A DNA stretch of 37,997 nucleotides from Streptomyces sp. 130 (GTDB lineage: Bacteria; Actinomycetota; Actinomycetes; Streptomycetales; Streptomycetaceae): NCBI RefSeq assembly GCF_007096885.1, contig NZ_VJNO01000053.1, positions 1 to 37,997 of the forward strand, read 5' to 3'. Under the pieces are notes generated by a model, which did no database searches, was not told the origin of the DNA, and saw only the letters and a program-made list of their open reading frames with translations. Positions 1 to 6,860 of this stretch are shown here, in pieces; within the stretch, counting starts at the first letter, position 1; each line of letters opens with the position of its first letter. Both the position numbers and the translations under genes were made by a program.

Positions 1-78
1 ACGGTCCAGGTCCCGTTCCAGGTCCGGCAGCGTGCGGGTGGCGTTGACGATCAGGTCGACTTCGGCCTGTGATGCCAC
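1..78 (-). CDS. Tape measure protein, N-terminal fragment
   Basis: Only the first 26 codons are present, from a GTG at 78 to the window edge (ASQAEVDLIVNAT..., then LPDLERDLDR). A good ribosome binding site (GAGGTGAC) lies just upstream, overlapping the stop of the preceding tail chaperone gene. Position after the two chaperone genes is the classic place for the tape measure gene, whose product sets tail length. The reading frame runs open to base 1. The matching C-terminal fragment is at the other end of the window, so this gene was opened when the circular or permuted sequence was linearised. The assignment rests on position and on the C-terminal fragment. Confidence 0.7.
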   Translation of the reverse strand, partial: MASQAEVDLIVNATRTLPDLERDLDR

Positions 79-87
79 GGTGTCACC

Positions 88-615
88 TCATCCCATGCCG
101 GGTGTGCTGCGGGCGACAGCCACCATCTGGTCAAAGTCCATGTCGCCGAAGTCGTCATCCACCCCGGTGGGCGGGGTCTTCAGCTGCGCGTCGAACCGGA
201 ACCGGTCCTTCTCCGCAACGTCCTGCGTCAGCAGCTCGTACACGGCGTAGCACCACGCCGCCGGTGGTTGGAGCCACGGATTCAGCCCGGCCAGGAGCAT
301 CCGGCCGGCCGGTGACGGCTGCGCGGACAGAGCGAGGAGCCGGTACGTCTCCCACCACGCCAGCTCTGGTACCGCCGCGCGCAGGACGTCGTAGAACCCG
401 CTGGCGACCGCATCGGCGGGGAGCGTGCCCCGCGCGAGGCGCGTGATGATGCGGTCCCGGTCCTCGTCGGTGAGTAGGGGGAGCAGGGCTCCGGCGGTGG
501 TGGCGCTGCCGCAGATCGCGCCGATCCATCGGGCGGCCGGGGAGTAGGGCAGGGTGACCCGCTCGCTGGCGATGGTGACGCGCAGCGGCTCGCACGCGAA
601 CGGGCCCCGGATCAC
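88..615 (-). CDS. Tail assembly chaperone, second gene (gpGT-type position)
   Basis: A 175-residue protein starting at a GTG whose TGA overlap (GTGA) couples it to the stop of the preceding gene. It contains an acidic helical stretch (LLPLLTDEDRDRIITRLARG) and a W-rich middle (ELAWWETYRLLALS), and ends with DDDFGDMDFDQM. In most siphophages the two genes before the tape measure make a short chaperone and a frameshifted extension. Here the frame lies in the -1 register relative to the first gene and stays open back to 732, so a -1 frameshift product is possible. I see no canonical slippery heptamer, and the GTGA overlap with GAGAAG upstream makes independent translation likely. Function is inferred from position. 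Confidence 0.6.
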   Translation of the reverse strand: MIRGPFACEPLRVTIASERVTLPYSPAARWIGAICGSATTAGALLPLLTDEDRDRIITRLARGTLPADAVASGFYDVLRAAVPELAWWETYRLLALSAQPSPAGRMLLAGLNPWLQPPAAWCYAVYELLTQDVAEKDRFRFDAQLKTPPTGVDDDFGDMDFDQMVAVARSTPGMG

Positions 616-977
616 GCTGCGGCCGTCTTCTCGGCGGTGCGCTTCGCCTTGTCCACGATCTTGATGAGCAGCTGCATGACGTCGGCGGGGTCGAGCTTCT
701 TGCGGGCGAGGTCGAGGCGGATGCGCTGCCACTGCTCCGGGCCCACGCAGCCTTCTAGGACGGCGAGGAGGACCTTGAACGAGCTGGGCTCCAGGTGGCC
801 GTCGTCGTCCCGTTCCAGGGCGCTGATTGCCACCGTCTGCCCCTCGGACAGGGGCGCGTACCGGATGGTGCGGCCCTTGAACTGGGTCACGGCCGGGTAC
901 GCCTCGCGGAGCGCCTGCTCCTCGGCGGTGGGTCCCGGTGCTGTCGCTGCGGTCTGTGTGTCCATCTGTGTCCCCAT
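612..977 (-). CDS. Tail assembly chaperone, first gene (gpG-type)
   Basis: A 121-residue protein: an N-terminal Thr/Ala linker, then a compact domain (FKGRTIRYAPLSEGQTVAIS) and a Lys-rich C-terminal helix (VDKAKRTAEKTAAA). Its length, acidic/helical character and place immediately before a second overlapping gene and the tape measure fit the gpG-type tail chaperone, which coats the tape measure during tail assembly. The ATG at 977 overlaps the upstream TGA by one base (TGATG). A second ATG four codons later (965), with GGGGA upstream, is an alternative start. Confidence 0.65.
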   Translation of the reverse strand: MGTQMDTQTAATAPGPTAEEQALREAYPAVTQFKGRTIRYAPLSEGQTVAISALERDDDGHLEPSSFKVLLAVLEGCVGPEQWQRIRLDLARKKLDPADVMQLLIKIVDKAKRTAEKTAAA

Positions 978-1384
978 CAGTCGTGCTTGAACTGGTAGCC
1001 GCGGGATGCGGCTACCTCGCGTAGGGCCCGGTCCAGGAACGGATTGGGCTTGGTGCCGGGGTGGTTGACGACGGCGGCGAACACGGTCCGGCCGCCGACC
1101 TTGAAGCGCAGGGCCTTGGCCCGCTTCGGCCGGATCTTGTGCGGCTTGGTGCCGTCGTTGACGTACGGCGCGTAGAAGACGTCACTGCCGATCGTGTAGA
1201 TCGTCCGCAGAGTCAGCGTCCGCCGGGACTCGATCCGGATCGACGCCCGGAGTCGGCCCGTGTCCACCGGGGCGAGGATCTTCGCCCGGTTCAGCACCTG
1301 CCGCGCGGCGGCGTCGAGCTCGTTTCGGCTGGCGCCCCGGATCGTCCGCGACAGCGCCGCCCGATCGAGCCTCGTCCTCGGCAC
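977..1384 (-). CDS. HK97 gp10-like head-tail connector / tail completion protein
   Basis: 135 residues. The pattern AAARQVLNRAKILAPVDTGRLRASI, followed by YAPYVNDGTKPHKI and a closing NHPGTKPNPFLDRALRE, is characteristic of the HK97 gp10 family, which closes the head-tail joint or terminates the tail tube. The start is a GTG at 1384 with a strong GGAGGTGAT site upstream. The first 200 bases overlap the previous reading frame (1182-1517), an unusually long overlap. It ends by coupling to the tail chaperone gene (TGATG). Confidence 0.8.
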   Translation of the reverse strand: MPRTRLDRAALSRTIRGASRNELDAAARQVLNRAKILAPVDTGRLRASIRIESRRTLTLRTIYTIGSDVFYAPYVNDGTKPHKIRPKRAKALRFKVGGRTVFAAVVNHPGTKPNPFLDRALREVAASRGYQFKHD

Positions 1385-1517
1385 CTCCGATCACCTCCAT
1401 GAACCCGCCAGCCACCCAGCCCCGCATGACGTCGTCCAGGACCACGTCCGCCTCGTCGCCCTGCCGGATGTCGTGGAAGCTCACCCGGGCCCGGACCCGC
1501 ACCCTCTTGTCGGTCAT
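1182..1517 (-). CDS. Small head-tail connector region protein
   Basis: Starts at an ATG overlapping the upstream TGA (TGATG). The first 45 or so residues (MTDKRVRVRARVSFHDIRQG, then DEADVVLDDVMRGWVAGGFMEV) look like a compact beta-rich protein typical of this slot in actinophage genomes. The remaining 60 residues are Arg/Pro/Gly/Asp-rich and lie wholly over the start of the gp10-like gene in another frame, so the long tail may simply reflect absence of a stop codon rather than a folded domain. Total 111 residues. Function is unknown; a connector-zone role is inferred from its neighbours. Confidence 0.55.
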   Translation of the reverse strand: MTDKRVRVRARVSFHDIRQGDEADVVLDDVMRGWVAGGFMEVIGGAEDEARSGGAVADDPGRQPKRARRRRAAGAEPGEDPRPGGHGPTPGVDPDRVPADADSADDLHDRQ

Positions 1518-2017
1518 CAGCAGCACGCCTCCATCGCGATCTGGACGGTCATGAGGCCGCCGATGCAGTTACCGTCCTGTCCGAACGGCTGGTACTCGCC
1601 GACCGCCACGTCGTCGGCGTCCGCGAACGCGCAGCAGATCGCCCGCTCCATCGCCCCGCAGTCCTCATCCAGCAGCAGCGCCACGGCCGTCCAGTCGTCC
1701 TCGGACGGGATGGACGAGGCGCCCGGCGTCGGAGCGCACCGGGCGGTCCCCAGCTCCAACGTCAGCGTCCGCTCCTGCCCGAAACAGCCGGCCGTCGTGG
1801 CCGTGTCGCCGATCTGCCGGACCCCGGTGATCGACGCGACCCGCACCCAGCCCAGCCCCCGGCAGCACTCGTCACCGGTCGTGGACAGGAGCGGGGTGAC
1901 CTCGGCGCCGGCGCGCAGCATCACGTAGGCCGGGTCGATCGGTCGCGGGTGCGGGTCCTGTAGCTCGGCCTGGAAGCAGGCGAGGAGCTGCTGGGCCAGG
2001 TCCATGGCGTGGGTCAC
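1517..2017 (-). CDS. Putative head-tail connector / neck protein
   Basis: 166 residues starting at a GTG within a GTGA overlap with the upstream stop; an ATG four codons downstream (MDLAQQLLAC) is an alternative. The protein has a helical N-terminus and a beta-rich body with several cysteines (DECCRGLGWVRV, ERAICCAFAD, IAMEACC). Cys-rich connectors with this appearance occur between the capsid and tail chaperone genes of actinophages. It sits between the 268-residue Cys-rich adaptor gene and the small gene leading into the gp10-like gene. I do not recognise a named family with certainty. Confidence 0.55.
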   Translation of the reverse strand: MTHAMDLAQQLLACFQAELQDPHPRPIDPAYVMLRAGAEVTPLLSTTGDECCRGLGWVRVASITGVRQIGDTATTAGCFGQERTLTLELGTARCAPTPGASSIPSEDDWTAVALLLDEDCGAMERAICCAFADADDVAVGEYQPFGQDGNCIGGLMTVQIAMEACC

Positions 2018-2820
2018 TGGAACCGCCCCCGGTAGGTGTCGGGGGAGGCGACACGGGACCGACGGGACCGGCCCGCCGGGTTGACCGACTGCACCCACAA
2101 GTCCACCGAGTGCACCCCGGTCATCCCCCGCTCCAGTACGGTGGTCGGGTCCACGACCTGGAGGTCGACGCCGTTGCGGGACAGGGACGCCAGCTGCTGT
2201 GGCAACGCACAGTCCGCGCCCGAGCAGGCTTTCGCGAACTCGCAGGCGAGGTCACCGGCGGCGATGCGACCAGCCTCGGGGAGTGGCCGGCCGGGCTGGT
2301 ACGTGATGACGTAGGCGCCGACCGCGGCCGGGGCGAGGTTCATGTCCTGGCAGTGGGGGAAGCAGTCGCCGTCCGTGCGGACGAGGCGGGGGATGCCGCG
2401 CCAGGAGTCCAGCCGGTACGCGGACGGGTCCAGGACGACCCCGTCGATACGGACCTCGGACACGGCGGCCACGCTGGTCGGAAACGGGGTCTCGCACCGG
2501 GCGCCGCACCCGCACGCCCCCGGGCATGCGCAGTTCCGCCACACCCCAGCGTCGACGTACGGAACCATCCACGGCCCGGCCCCGCCACCGACGACGCCCA
2601 TGCCGACCGGCCACGACATGTAGCCGCCGCCCCCGGCGCAGGCCGGGCCGCAGGGCCGGTACGCGATGGGGCACTGGGCGAACTGGTGCCCGGTGAGCCC
2701 GTCGAGGACCGCCACGGCCAGCGCCGTCGCGCGCGCCTGCACCCCCGGGCTGTAGTTGGCCCAGTCGGGGCAGCACGACGTATCGATGTCCCAGTCGCAC
2801 GGGGCGGTGGGGGTGGTCAC
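2014..2820 (-). CDS. Putative head-tail adaptor, cysteine-rich
   Basis: 268 residues from a GTG at 2820 preceded by GAGGAGGA. The N-terminal helix (PGVQARATALAVAVLDGLTG) and the C-terminal helix before the end (AGDLACEFAKAC) resemble gp6/gp15-type adaptor proteins that dock on the portal. The middle contains an insertion very rich in Cys and Gly (CGPACAGGGGYMSWPVG; CACPGACGCGARCE), suggesting metal binding or disulfides. It ends RFQ, overlapping the next gene by GTGA. The adaptor role is inferred from helix pattern and position; the Cys-rich insert has no obvious counterpart in classic adaptors. Confidence 0.55.
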   Translation of the reverse strand: MTTPTAPCDWDIDTSCCPDWANYSPGVQARATALAVAVLDGLTGHQFAQCPIAYRPCGPACAGGGGYMSWPVGMGVVGGGAGPWMVPYVDAGVWRNCACPGACGCGARCETPFPTSVAAVSEVRIDGVVLDPSAYRLDSWRGIPRLVRTDGDCFPHCQDMNLAPAAVGAYVITYQPGRPLPEAGRIAAGDLACEFAKACSGADCALPQQLASLSRNGVDLQVVDPTTVLERGMTGVHSVDLWVQSVNPAGRSRRSRVASPDTYRGRFQ

Positions 2821-2847
2821 GGGGTCCTCCTCTCAGATGGTGGTGGT

Positions 2848-2885
2848 CCCGGCGGGGAGGGGGGAGCCGTCCCCGCCCCGCCGGG
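2848..2885 (-). terminator. GC-rich hairpin after the tail tube gene
   Basis: A perfect 10-bp inverted repeat (CCCGGCGGGG / CCCCGCCGGG) with an 18-nt loop lies 7 bases beyond the stop of the major tail protein gene and before the next gene's ribosome binding site. There is no T run. It is probably a partial terminator or an mRNA 3'-end stabiliser that raises the level of the tail tube message relative to the genes downstream. Confidence 0.5.
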
Positions 2886-2891
2886 CGCCGG

Positions 2892-3587
2892 TCAGGCAGC
2901 CTCGGGCAGTTCGACCGCGCCACAGCCCGGGGTGGGCAGCGGGGCGGACGTGATCTCGAAGTGCCCGTGCTGCGTCGCGCTGATCGCGGTGGCCAGCGGT
3001 TCGAGCGTGGCCGGGGTGACGGCGTCACGGCGGATGTCGTACGGGCCGACATCCCACAGCGACCCGGCCGACGTCCGGGCCGTCATCGACAGCGTCAGCG
3101 CGGCGTTCGCCACGGTGTACTCGTTGATCTGCGCCTGCACGACGTACGGGTACAGCCAGTAGCCGAAGCTGGGCTCGCCGCCGGTGCACGCCTGGCCGCT
3201 GATCCCCGACCAGATCTCCAGCGCGAAATTGGCAGTGCCGAGCGTGGCCGCGTCCCACCGGAAGCCGATGCTCTCGGGGGTGGCCGCGTCGTTCACGACC
3301 AGGGGCGCCCCGGTGATGATGTTGATGGCGTCGGGGTCGATGTTGCACAGGTCGATCTGGAGCGTCAGCCACCGCAGCGCCGGGTCACTCTGGTCATCGA
3401 TGCACGTGTCGCCGTTGGCGTCGGTCTGCGTGATGTCCTCCTGGTCCTGGTAGACCGGGGTCGACACCACCTGCACGAACCCCTTCGACACCAGGCTGCC
3501 GGTGGGGCCGGGGACGGGGGCCCCGCACTCGTCCAGCCGCGTCAGCCGCATCATGCGGCCGCGCGACAGAGCTGCACACTGAGTCAT
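2892..3587 (-). CDS. Major tail (tube) protein
   Basis: 231 residues. The beta-rich sequence (GFVQVVSTPVYQDQEDITQT, FALEIWSGISGQAC, GYWLYPYVVQAQINEYTVAN, SLWDVGPYDIRRD) matches the pattern of actinophage tail tube subunits, especially the W-x-VGPY ending of the tube fold. It starts by an ATGA overlap with the small gene before it and is followed by a perfect GC hairpin, as expected for a highly expressed structural gene. Its position before the connector genes, rather than after them, is unusual compared with the lambda/HK97 order. Confidence 0.75.
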   Translation of the reverse strand: MTQCAALSRGRMMRLTRLDECGAPVPGPTGSLVSKGFVQVVSTPVYQDQEDITQTDANGDTCIDDQSDPALRWLTLQIDLCNIDPDAINIITGAPLVVNDAATPESIGFRWDAATLGTANFALEIWSGISGQACTGGEPSFGYWLYPYVVQAQINEYTVANAALTLSMTARTSAGSLWDVGPYDIRRDAVTPATLEPLATAISATQHGHFEITSAPLPTPGCGAVELPEAA

Positions 3588-3814
3588 GATCCACTCTCCT
3601 TACTGCTGCGCCGCGCGCGCGGCTTCGTCGTCTTCGGCTTCTCGGGCTCGGGCTCGGGCTGGACGAACTTCTCGGCCAGGTACGGCGGCACCAGGAACTC
3701 CGAGCCGCCGCGCTGGGTCCGGACATGGGCGGGGTCATCGGCGAGGGCGAGGAGCAGGCGCGCCACCTCCTGCGCCTCACCCGCCCCCGGCACGATCGGC
3801 TGCCACTCCGTCAT
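3584..3814 (-). CDS. Small protein between capsid and tail tube genes
   Basis: 76 residues, ATGA overlap at both ends. The N-terminal half is an ordinary small domain (VARLLLALADDPAHVRTQRG, then SEFLVPPYLAEKFVQ). The C-terminal part is a low-complexity Pro/Glu/Lys/Arg tail (PEPEPEKPKTTKPRARRSSK). Short proteins with such tails are often found next to the capsid gene. I do not recognise a family, and its role in the particle is not shown by the sequence. Confidence 0.6.
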   Translation of the reverse strand: MTEWQPIVPGAGEAQEVARLLLALADDPAHVRTQRGGSEFLVPPYLAEKFVQPEPEPEKPKTTKPRARRSSKESGS

Positions 3815-4683
3815 GGGGTCACCGCCGGGGTGATATCGACAGTGGCCGGGGCCGCGACTGGGACCTGGACGGCCATGACCGTGTCGCACAGCCACGCGTG
3901 GACCCAGACGGCCTCGGTGACGGCCATCCACTGGTTGTGGAGCCGGTCCAGGGTCTGCACCGGGTCCGGCTGGGGGACGGGGGTCTCCCACAGGTAGACC
4001 TGCGGGGTCATGAACGCCCACACGAACCCGTCGTCAGGGGCGGCGCCTTCGGGCCCTGTGACGCCGTACCCGGCGCCGAGCGCCCACGACGACCCGAGCG
4101 GGGTCCGCAGCGCCCCAGCACCGCCCTGGCGGGTCAGGAGACCGGCATACTGCGCGGCCGCGTAGCCACGCTGGTTCATGTGGATGGTGCCCATGTAGCC
4201 GTGCTGGTCGTAGAACGCCTCCTCCAGGGCAGCGATCGCCGCACCGGCACCGGGGGCGTCCGGGGTCACCGTCGTGGCCGTGGCGTTCGACAGGCTGGGC
4301 ACGCCGGCCTGACCGCTGCCGGTCCACACGGTGGCCTCGATCGCCCACTGGACGCCGGCGTTGTAGCGGCGTCGGACGCGCCGGGCGACGTCGTCCGCTG
4401 CGGTGCCGACGGTGCCGCACTGGTAGGTGGTCAGCGCCCAGTACGGGGCCGACTCCACCCACTGCATCCCCTCCACGAAGGGCTTCTCGGGGTGCGGGGG
4501 TTCGCATCCGGGGTTGTAGAGGCTGACGGAGACGCCGCAGTCCTCGGCCGCGAACGTCAGCCCGGACGCGACCACGGAGCCGGACAGCGCGCCCGGCATG
4601 ATCGCCGCGTCGAACAGCCCGTACCGGCGACCCGGCGGGGCCGGAGCCGGGACCTCCTGCGGATTCGTCAGGATCGTTGCCAT
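3811..4683 (-). CDS. Capsid-associated structural protein (possible second HK97-fold protein)
   Basis: 290 residues from an ATG with AGAGGAGG upstream. It lies directly after the major capsid gene. The middle (VRRRYNAGVQWAIEATVWTG, a following alpha/beta stretch, then GTIHMNQRGYAAAQYAGLL) and the C-terminal AFMTPQVYLWE resemble the layout of HK97-type shell proteins: long helix, P-domain-like strands, then a region with a conserved aromatic Trp. Some actinophages encode separate hexamer and pentamer shell proteins, so a second shell or decoration protein is a reasonable guess. This is inference from sequence texture only; a cement protein is the main alternative. Confidence 0.45.
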   Translation of the reverse strand: MATILTNPQEVPAPAPPGRRYGLFDAAIMPGALSGSVVASGLTFAAEDCGVSVSLYNPGCEPPHPEKPFVEGMQWVESAPYWALTTYQCGTVGTAADDVARRVRRRYNAGVQWAIEATVWTGSGQAGVPSLSNATATTVTPDAPGAGAAIAALEEAFYDQHGYMGTIHMNQRGYAAAQYAGLLTRQGGAGALRTPLGSSWALGAGYGVTGPEGAAPDDGFVWAFMTPQVYLWETPVPQPDPVQTLDRLHNQWMAVTEAVWVHAWLCDTVMAVQVPVAAPATVDITPAVTP

Positions 4684-4705
4684 GCCCCCTCCTCTCTGCC
4701 TGGGA

Positions 4706-4737
4706 GGCGCCGCCCCGTGGGGACGTAGGGCGGCGCC
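4706..4737 (-). terminator. GC-rich hairpin after the major capsid gene
   Basis: A perfect 10-bp inverted repeat (GGCGCCGCCC / GGGCGGCGCC, loop 12 nt) begins 16 bases past the capsid stop codon and before the ribosome binding site of the next gene. It has no T tract. Like the hairpin after the tail tube gene, it probably causes partial termination or protects the 3' end of the capsid message. Confidence 0.5.
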
Positions 4738-4752
4738 GGATCAGGGGGGGGG

Positions 4753-6525
4753 TCAGGCGGCGGCGGCCGGGACGGCGCAGGACGTCCAGACCTGGGCGCC
4801 GGTGGCACCCGACGGGCACGCCTGCGCGGTGTACTGGCGGACCTCGCCGCACGGGAAGATCGGCGCGTAGCCTTCCTCGAGGAAAAGTGCGGTGTAGAGG
4901 TTCTGGCGCAGGTTCGTGGAGTCGTACACGTTGGTGAGCGTGATGACGTCCTCGCGCAGCAGGACGATCGCGCCGGCCGGGTACAGCAGGAAGTTCACCG
5001 TGGTCGGCAGGCTGGTGATCGGGGTGATCGGCGCGACGATGTCGCCGGGGCCCGTCGCGAACCCGGACTGGGCATCCTGCCAGCCACGCACGAACTGCGG
5101 GCGAATGTTCCGGGCCGTGAACCACGACATGATCGTCGCGTTGGCGAGGGCAAACGGATCGCTGTGCCAGGCGTTGCGGCGGCCGATGTCCGCACGCCAC
5201 TGCGCGAGGACCCACTGCGGGAGGACGACCTCCAGCACCTGGTTCTCGCCCATCTGCTCGCGGTACCGCATGTCGATCGCGGCGACGTCGAGGGCGGCCA
5301 GGATCGAGGAGACTGCGGACGAGTCAGGGCCCGATCCGACAGCGGGGGTGGCGCCCTGCGCGGGGATCACGATCGGGGCGCCGGCCTGGGTGACGATCTG
5401 GGAGATGACGTCGCGGTTGATTTCCAGCTCGTGCTTGAGGGTCAACCCGTCGATCAGCGCCGCGACGGACTCGCGGTAGCCGACGTCCTGGAGGAACGAC
5501 CCGGTGACGCAGCTGACGGCCACGTCCAGGCGCCGCTCGGTGAACGTGGGGCAGGGCAGCTCTGTGCAGTTCTTCTCGGTCCCGGCGATGACCTGCGCCT
5601 CGGTCAGCTTCGTGAAGCTGGTGAGGGACGCATCCATGATCTGCGCCCACGACCAGTCGTTCGTGTAGTTGACACCACCGCGCGGAGCGCCGGCCGTCGG
5701 CAGATCGAGGACACCGTCCCGTTCCCACAGCTGGCACAGGTCGTAGTCGGTCTCGGACGGGGCGCACCAGCCGGCGGCTGCGGTGAGGGCTCCCATGCCG
5801 CCGCCACCAGCCTCCACGGACTTGGTCCAGGCGCTCATGAGGGAACCACCCTGGAGGCGGGCCTGCGAGCGGAGCTTGGCCAGGGTCTCCTCGTCGGCGG
5901 CGCGGTCGCGGCCGGTGAGGCGGAGCTCGCCGCGGTCGCGGGTGAACTGGCCGACGGCATGGCGGGCCTTGACGCCGGACATACTGCGCCCGTACTGACC
6001 GAAGAGGCGGGTGGAGGCGTGGGCGAGGTCGCGGACGGTGGCGTCCGCGCCAACGTTGGCGCCGATGGCGGACGCGCCTTCGGAGGCGAAGACGATGCGG
6101 GTGCGGTCGCCGCGCGGCTCGGGCTCGGTCCGGGCCGGGACGGGGCGCTGCTGCGCGCTCATCTCGGCGACGGACGGCACCTGAATCGGCGTGGCGGGCT
6201 CGGGCGTCGGCTCGGCGGCCGACGGTTCCGGGACGGCCGGTGCGGGGGCGGCGAGTTCGGGGAGGGAGCTGAACGCGTCGCGGGCGGCCTGGACCTCGGC
6301 GGCCTTGGCCTGCCGGTTGTCGATCTCGGCCTTGAGGGCGGGAATCGCGGCGGCCAGCTCGGTCAGCTTCGCGGGGTCGGCGTCGGCCTGCGCGGACAGC
6401 TCCTGGCCCTCGGTGCGGACCCGGGTGTACTCGGCGTAGAGGGCTTCGTCCGTGGCGGTTGCCGGGTCGAACGCGGCCGGGGCCTCGGGCTGCTCGGGCG
6501 TCTGGGGGGTCGGGTCATCTGCCAT
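4753..6525 (-). CDS. Major capsid protein with N-terminal scaffold domain
   Basis: 590 residues from an ATG at 6525 preceded by AGAGGAGC. Residues 1-130 are low-complexity, helical and Ala/Glu/Pro-rich (ALKAEIDNRQAKAAEVQAAR), as in HK97-type delta (scaffold) domains removed by the prohead protease. The C-terminal part has the shell-protein pattern: TFTERRLDVAVSCVTGSFLQ, a helix region (AALIDGLTLKHELEINRDVI), VLEVVLPQWVLAQWRADI and PAGAIVLLREDVITLTNVYD. Protease and portal genes lie immediately upstream in the expected order. Hairpins bracket the gene (6621-6649 and 4706-4737). Confidence 0.85.
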   Translation of the reverse strand: MADDPTPQTPEQPEAPAAFDPATATDEALYAEYTRVRTEGQELSAQADADPAKLTELAAAIPALKAEIDNRQAKAAEVQAARDAFSSLPELAAPAPAVPEPSAAEPTPEPATPIQVPSVAEMSAQQRPVPARTEPEPRGDRTRIVFASEGASAIGANVGADATVRDLAHASTRLFGQYGRSMSGVKARHAVGQFTRDRGELRLTGRDRAADEETLAKLRSQARLQGGSLMSAWTKSVEAGGGGMGALTAAAGWCAPSETDYDLCQLWERDGVLDLPTAGAPRGGVNYTNDWSWAQIMDASLTSFTKLTEAQVIAGTEKNCTELPCPTFTERRLDVAVSCVTGSFLQDVGYRESVAALIDGLTLKHELEINRDVISQIVTQAGAPIVIPAQGATPAVGSGPDSSAVSSILAALDVAAIDMRYREQMGENQVLEVVLPQWVLAQWRADIGRRNAWHSDPFALANATIMSWFTARNIRPQFVRGWQDAQSGFATGPGDIVAPITPITSLPTTVNFLLYPAGAIVLLREDVITLTNVYDSTNLRQNLYTALFLEEGYAPIFPCGEVRQYTAQACPSGATGAQVWTSCAVPAAAA

Positions 6526-6620
6526 GGCGGGTGCTCCTCTCGGTGGCAGACGGATGTGTCTCGTCGTGTCACCGGTCGGCCCACCGCCAGCACCGGGGTA
6601 CGGGGTCAGGGTAGACCAAA

Positions 6621-6649
6621 CGGGGCGCCCTTGTGTAATGGGCGCCCCG
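6621..6649. terminator. Hairpin upstream of the major capsid gene
   Basis: A perfect 10-bp inverted repeat (CGGGGCGCCC / GGGCGCCCCG, loop TTGTGTAAT) lies between the 53-residue gene and the capsid gene. On the minus strand it is followed by GTTTGGTC. It could end the portal-protease transcript. The capsid gene might then have its own promoter in the 95 bases after it, although I cannot identify one with confidence. Confidence 0.5.
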
Positions 6650-6697
6650 CTGGTTGGGCTCTTACGTGCGGTAAGGGGTGCGGGCTCGCATTGGCCC

Positions 6698-6859
6698 TTA
6701 CTGCTTGGGGACCATGCGGAAGGTACCCCCACCTCCCTTGATGATCTTCTGACGGACGGTGATCACGCCCTCCGTCGACGGGACGCGCTCGGTCGACCCG
6801 TCCTTGTACGTGATCATGTAGTCCTGGGTGGGCTTCGACTGCCCGCAGCATCCGGCCAT
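6698..6859 (-). CDS. Small conserved-type protein between protease and capsid
   Basis: 53 residues, ATG one base after the protease stop and ending with TAA at 6698. The sequence MAGCCGQSKPTQDYMITYKD, then GSTERVPSTEGVI and KGGGGTFRMVPKQ, is compact: an N-terminal CC pair, two beta strands and a Gly turn. Small proteins of this form recur next to the protease/capsid genes of actinophages. The reading frame is too well shaped, and too precisely placed, to be chance. Function unknown; it may be a minor shell component. Confidence 0.65.
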   Translation of the reverse strand: MAGCCGQSKPTQDYMITYKDGSTERVPSTEGVITVRQKIIKGGGGTFRMVPKQ

Positions 6860-6860
6860 G

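Noticed and set aside
612..734. A programmed -1 frameshift signal in the tail chaperone genes
   Set aside because: The frames allow it, but I found no canonical slippery heptamer in the overlap; kept only as an open question.
5164..6741. A 525-codon open frame on the plus strand opposite the capsid gene
   Set aside because: It is a mirror frame typical of very high G+C coding DNA; the protein is Gly/Val/Arg-rich with no domain, while the minus strand has a clear capsid gene.
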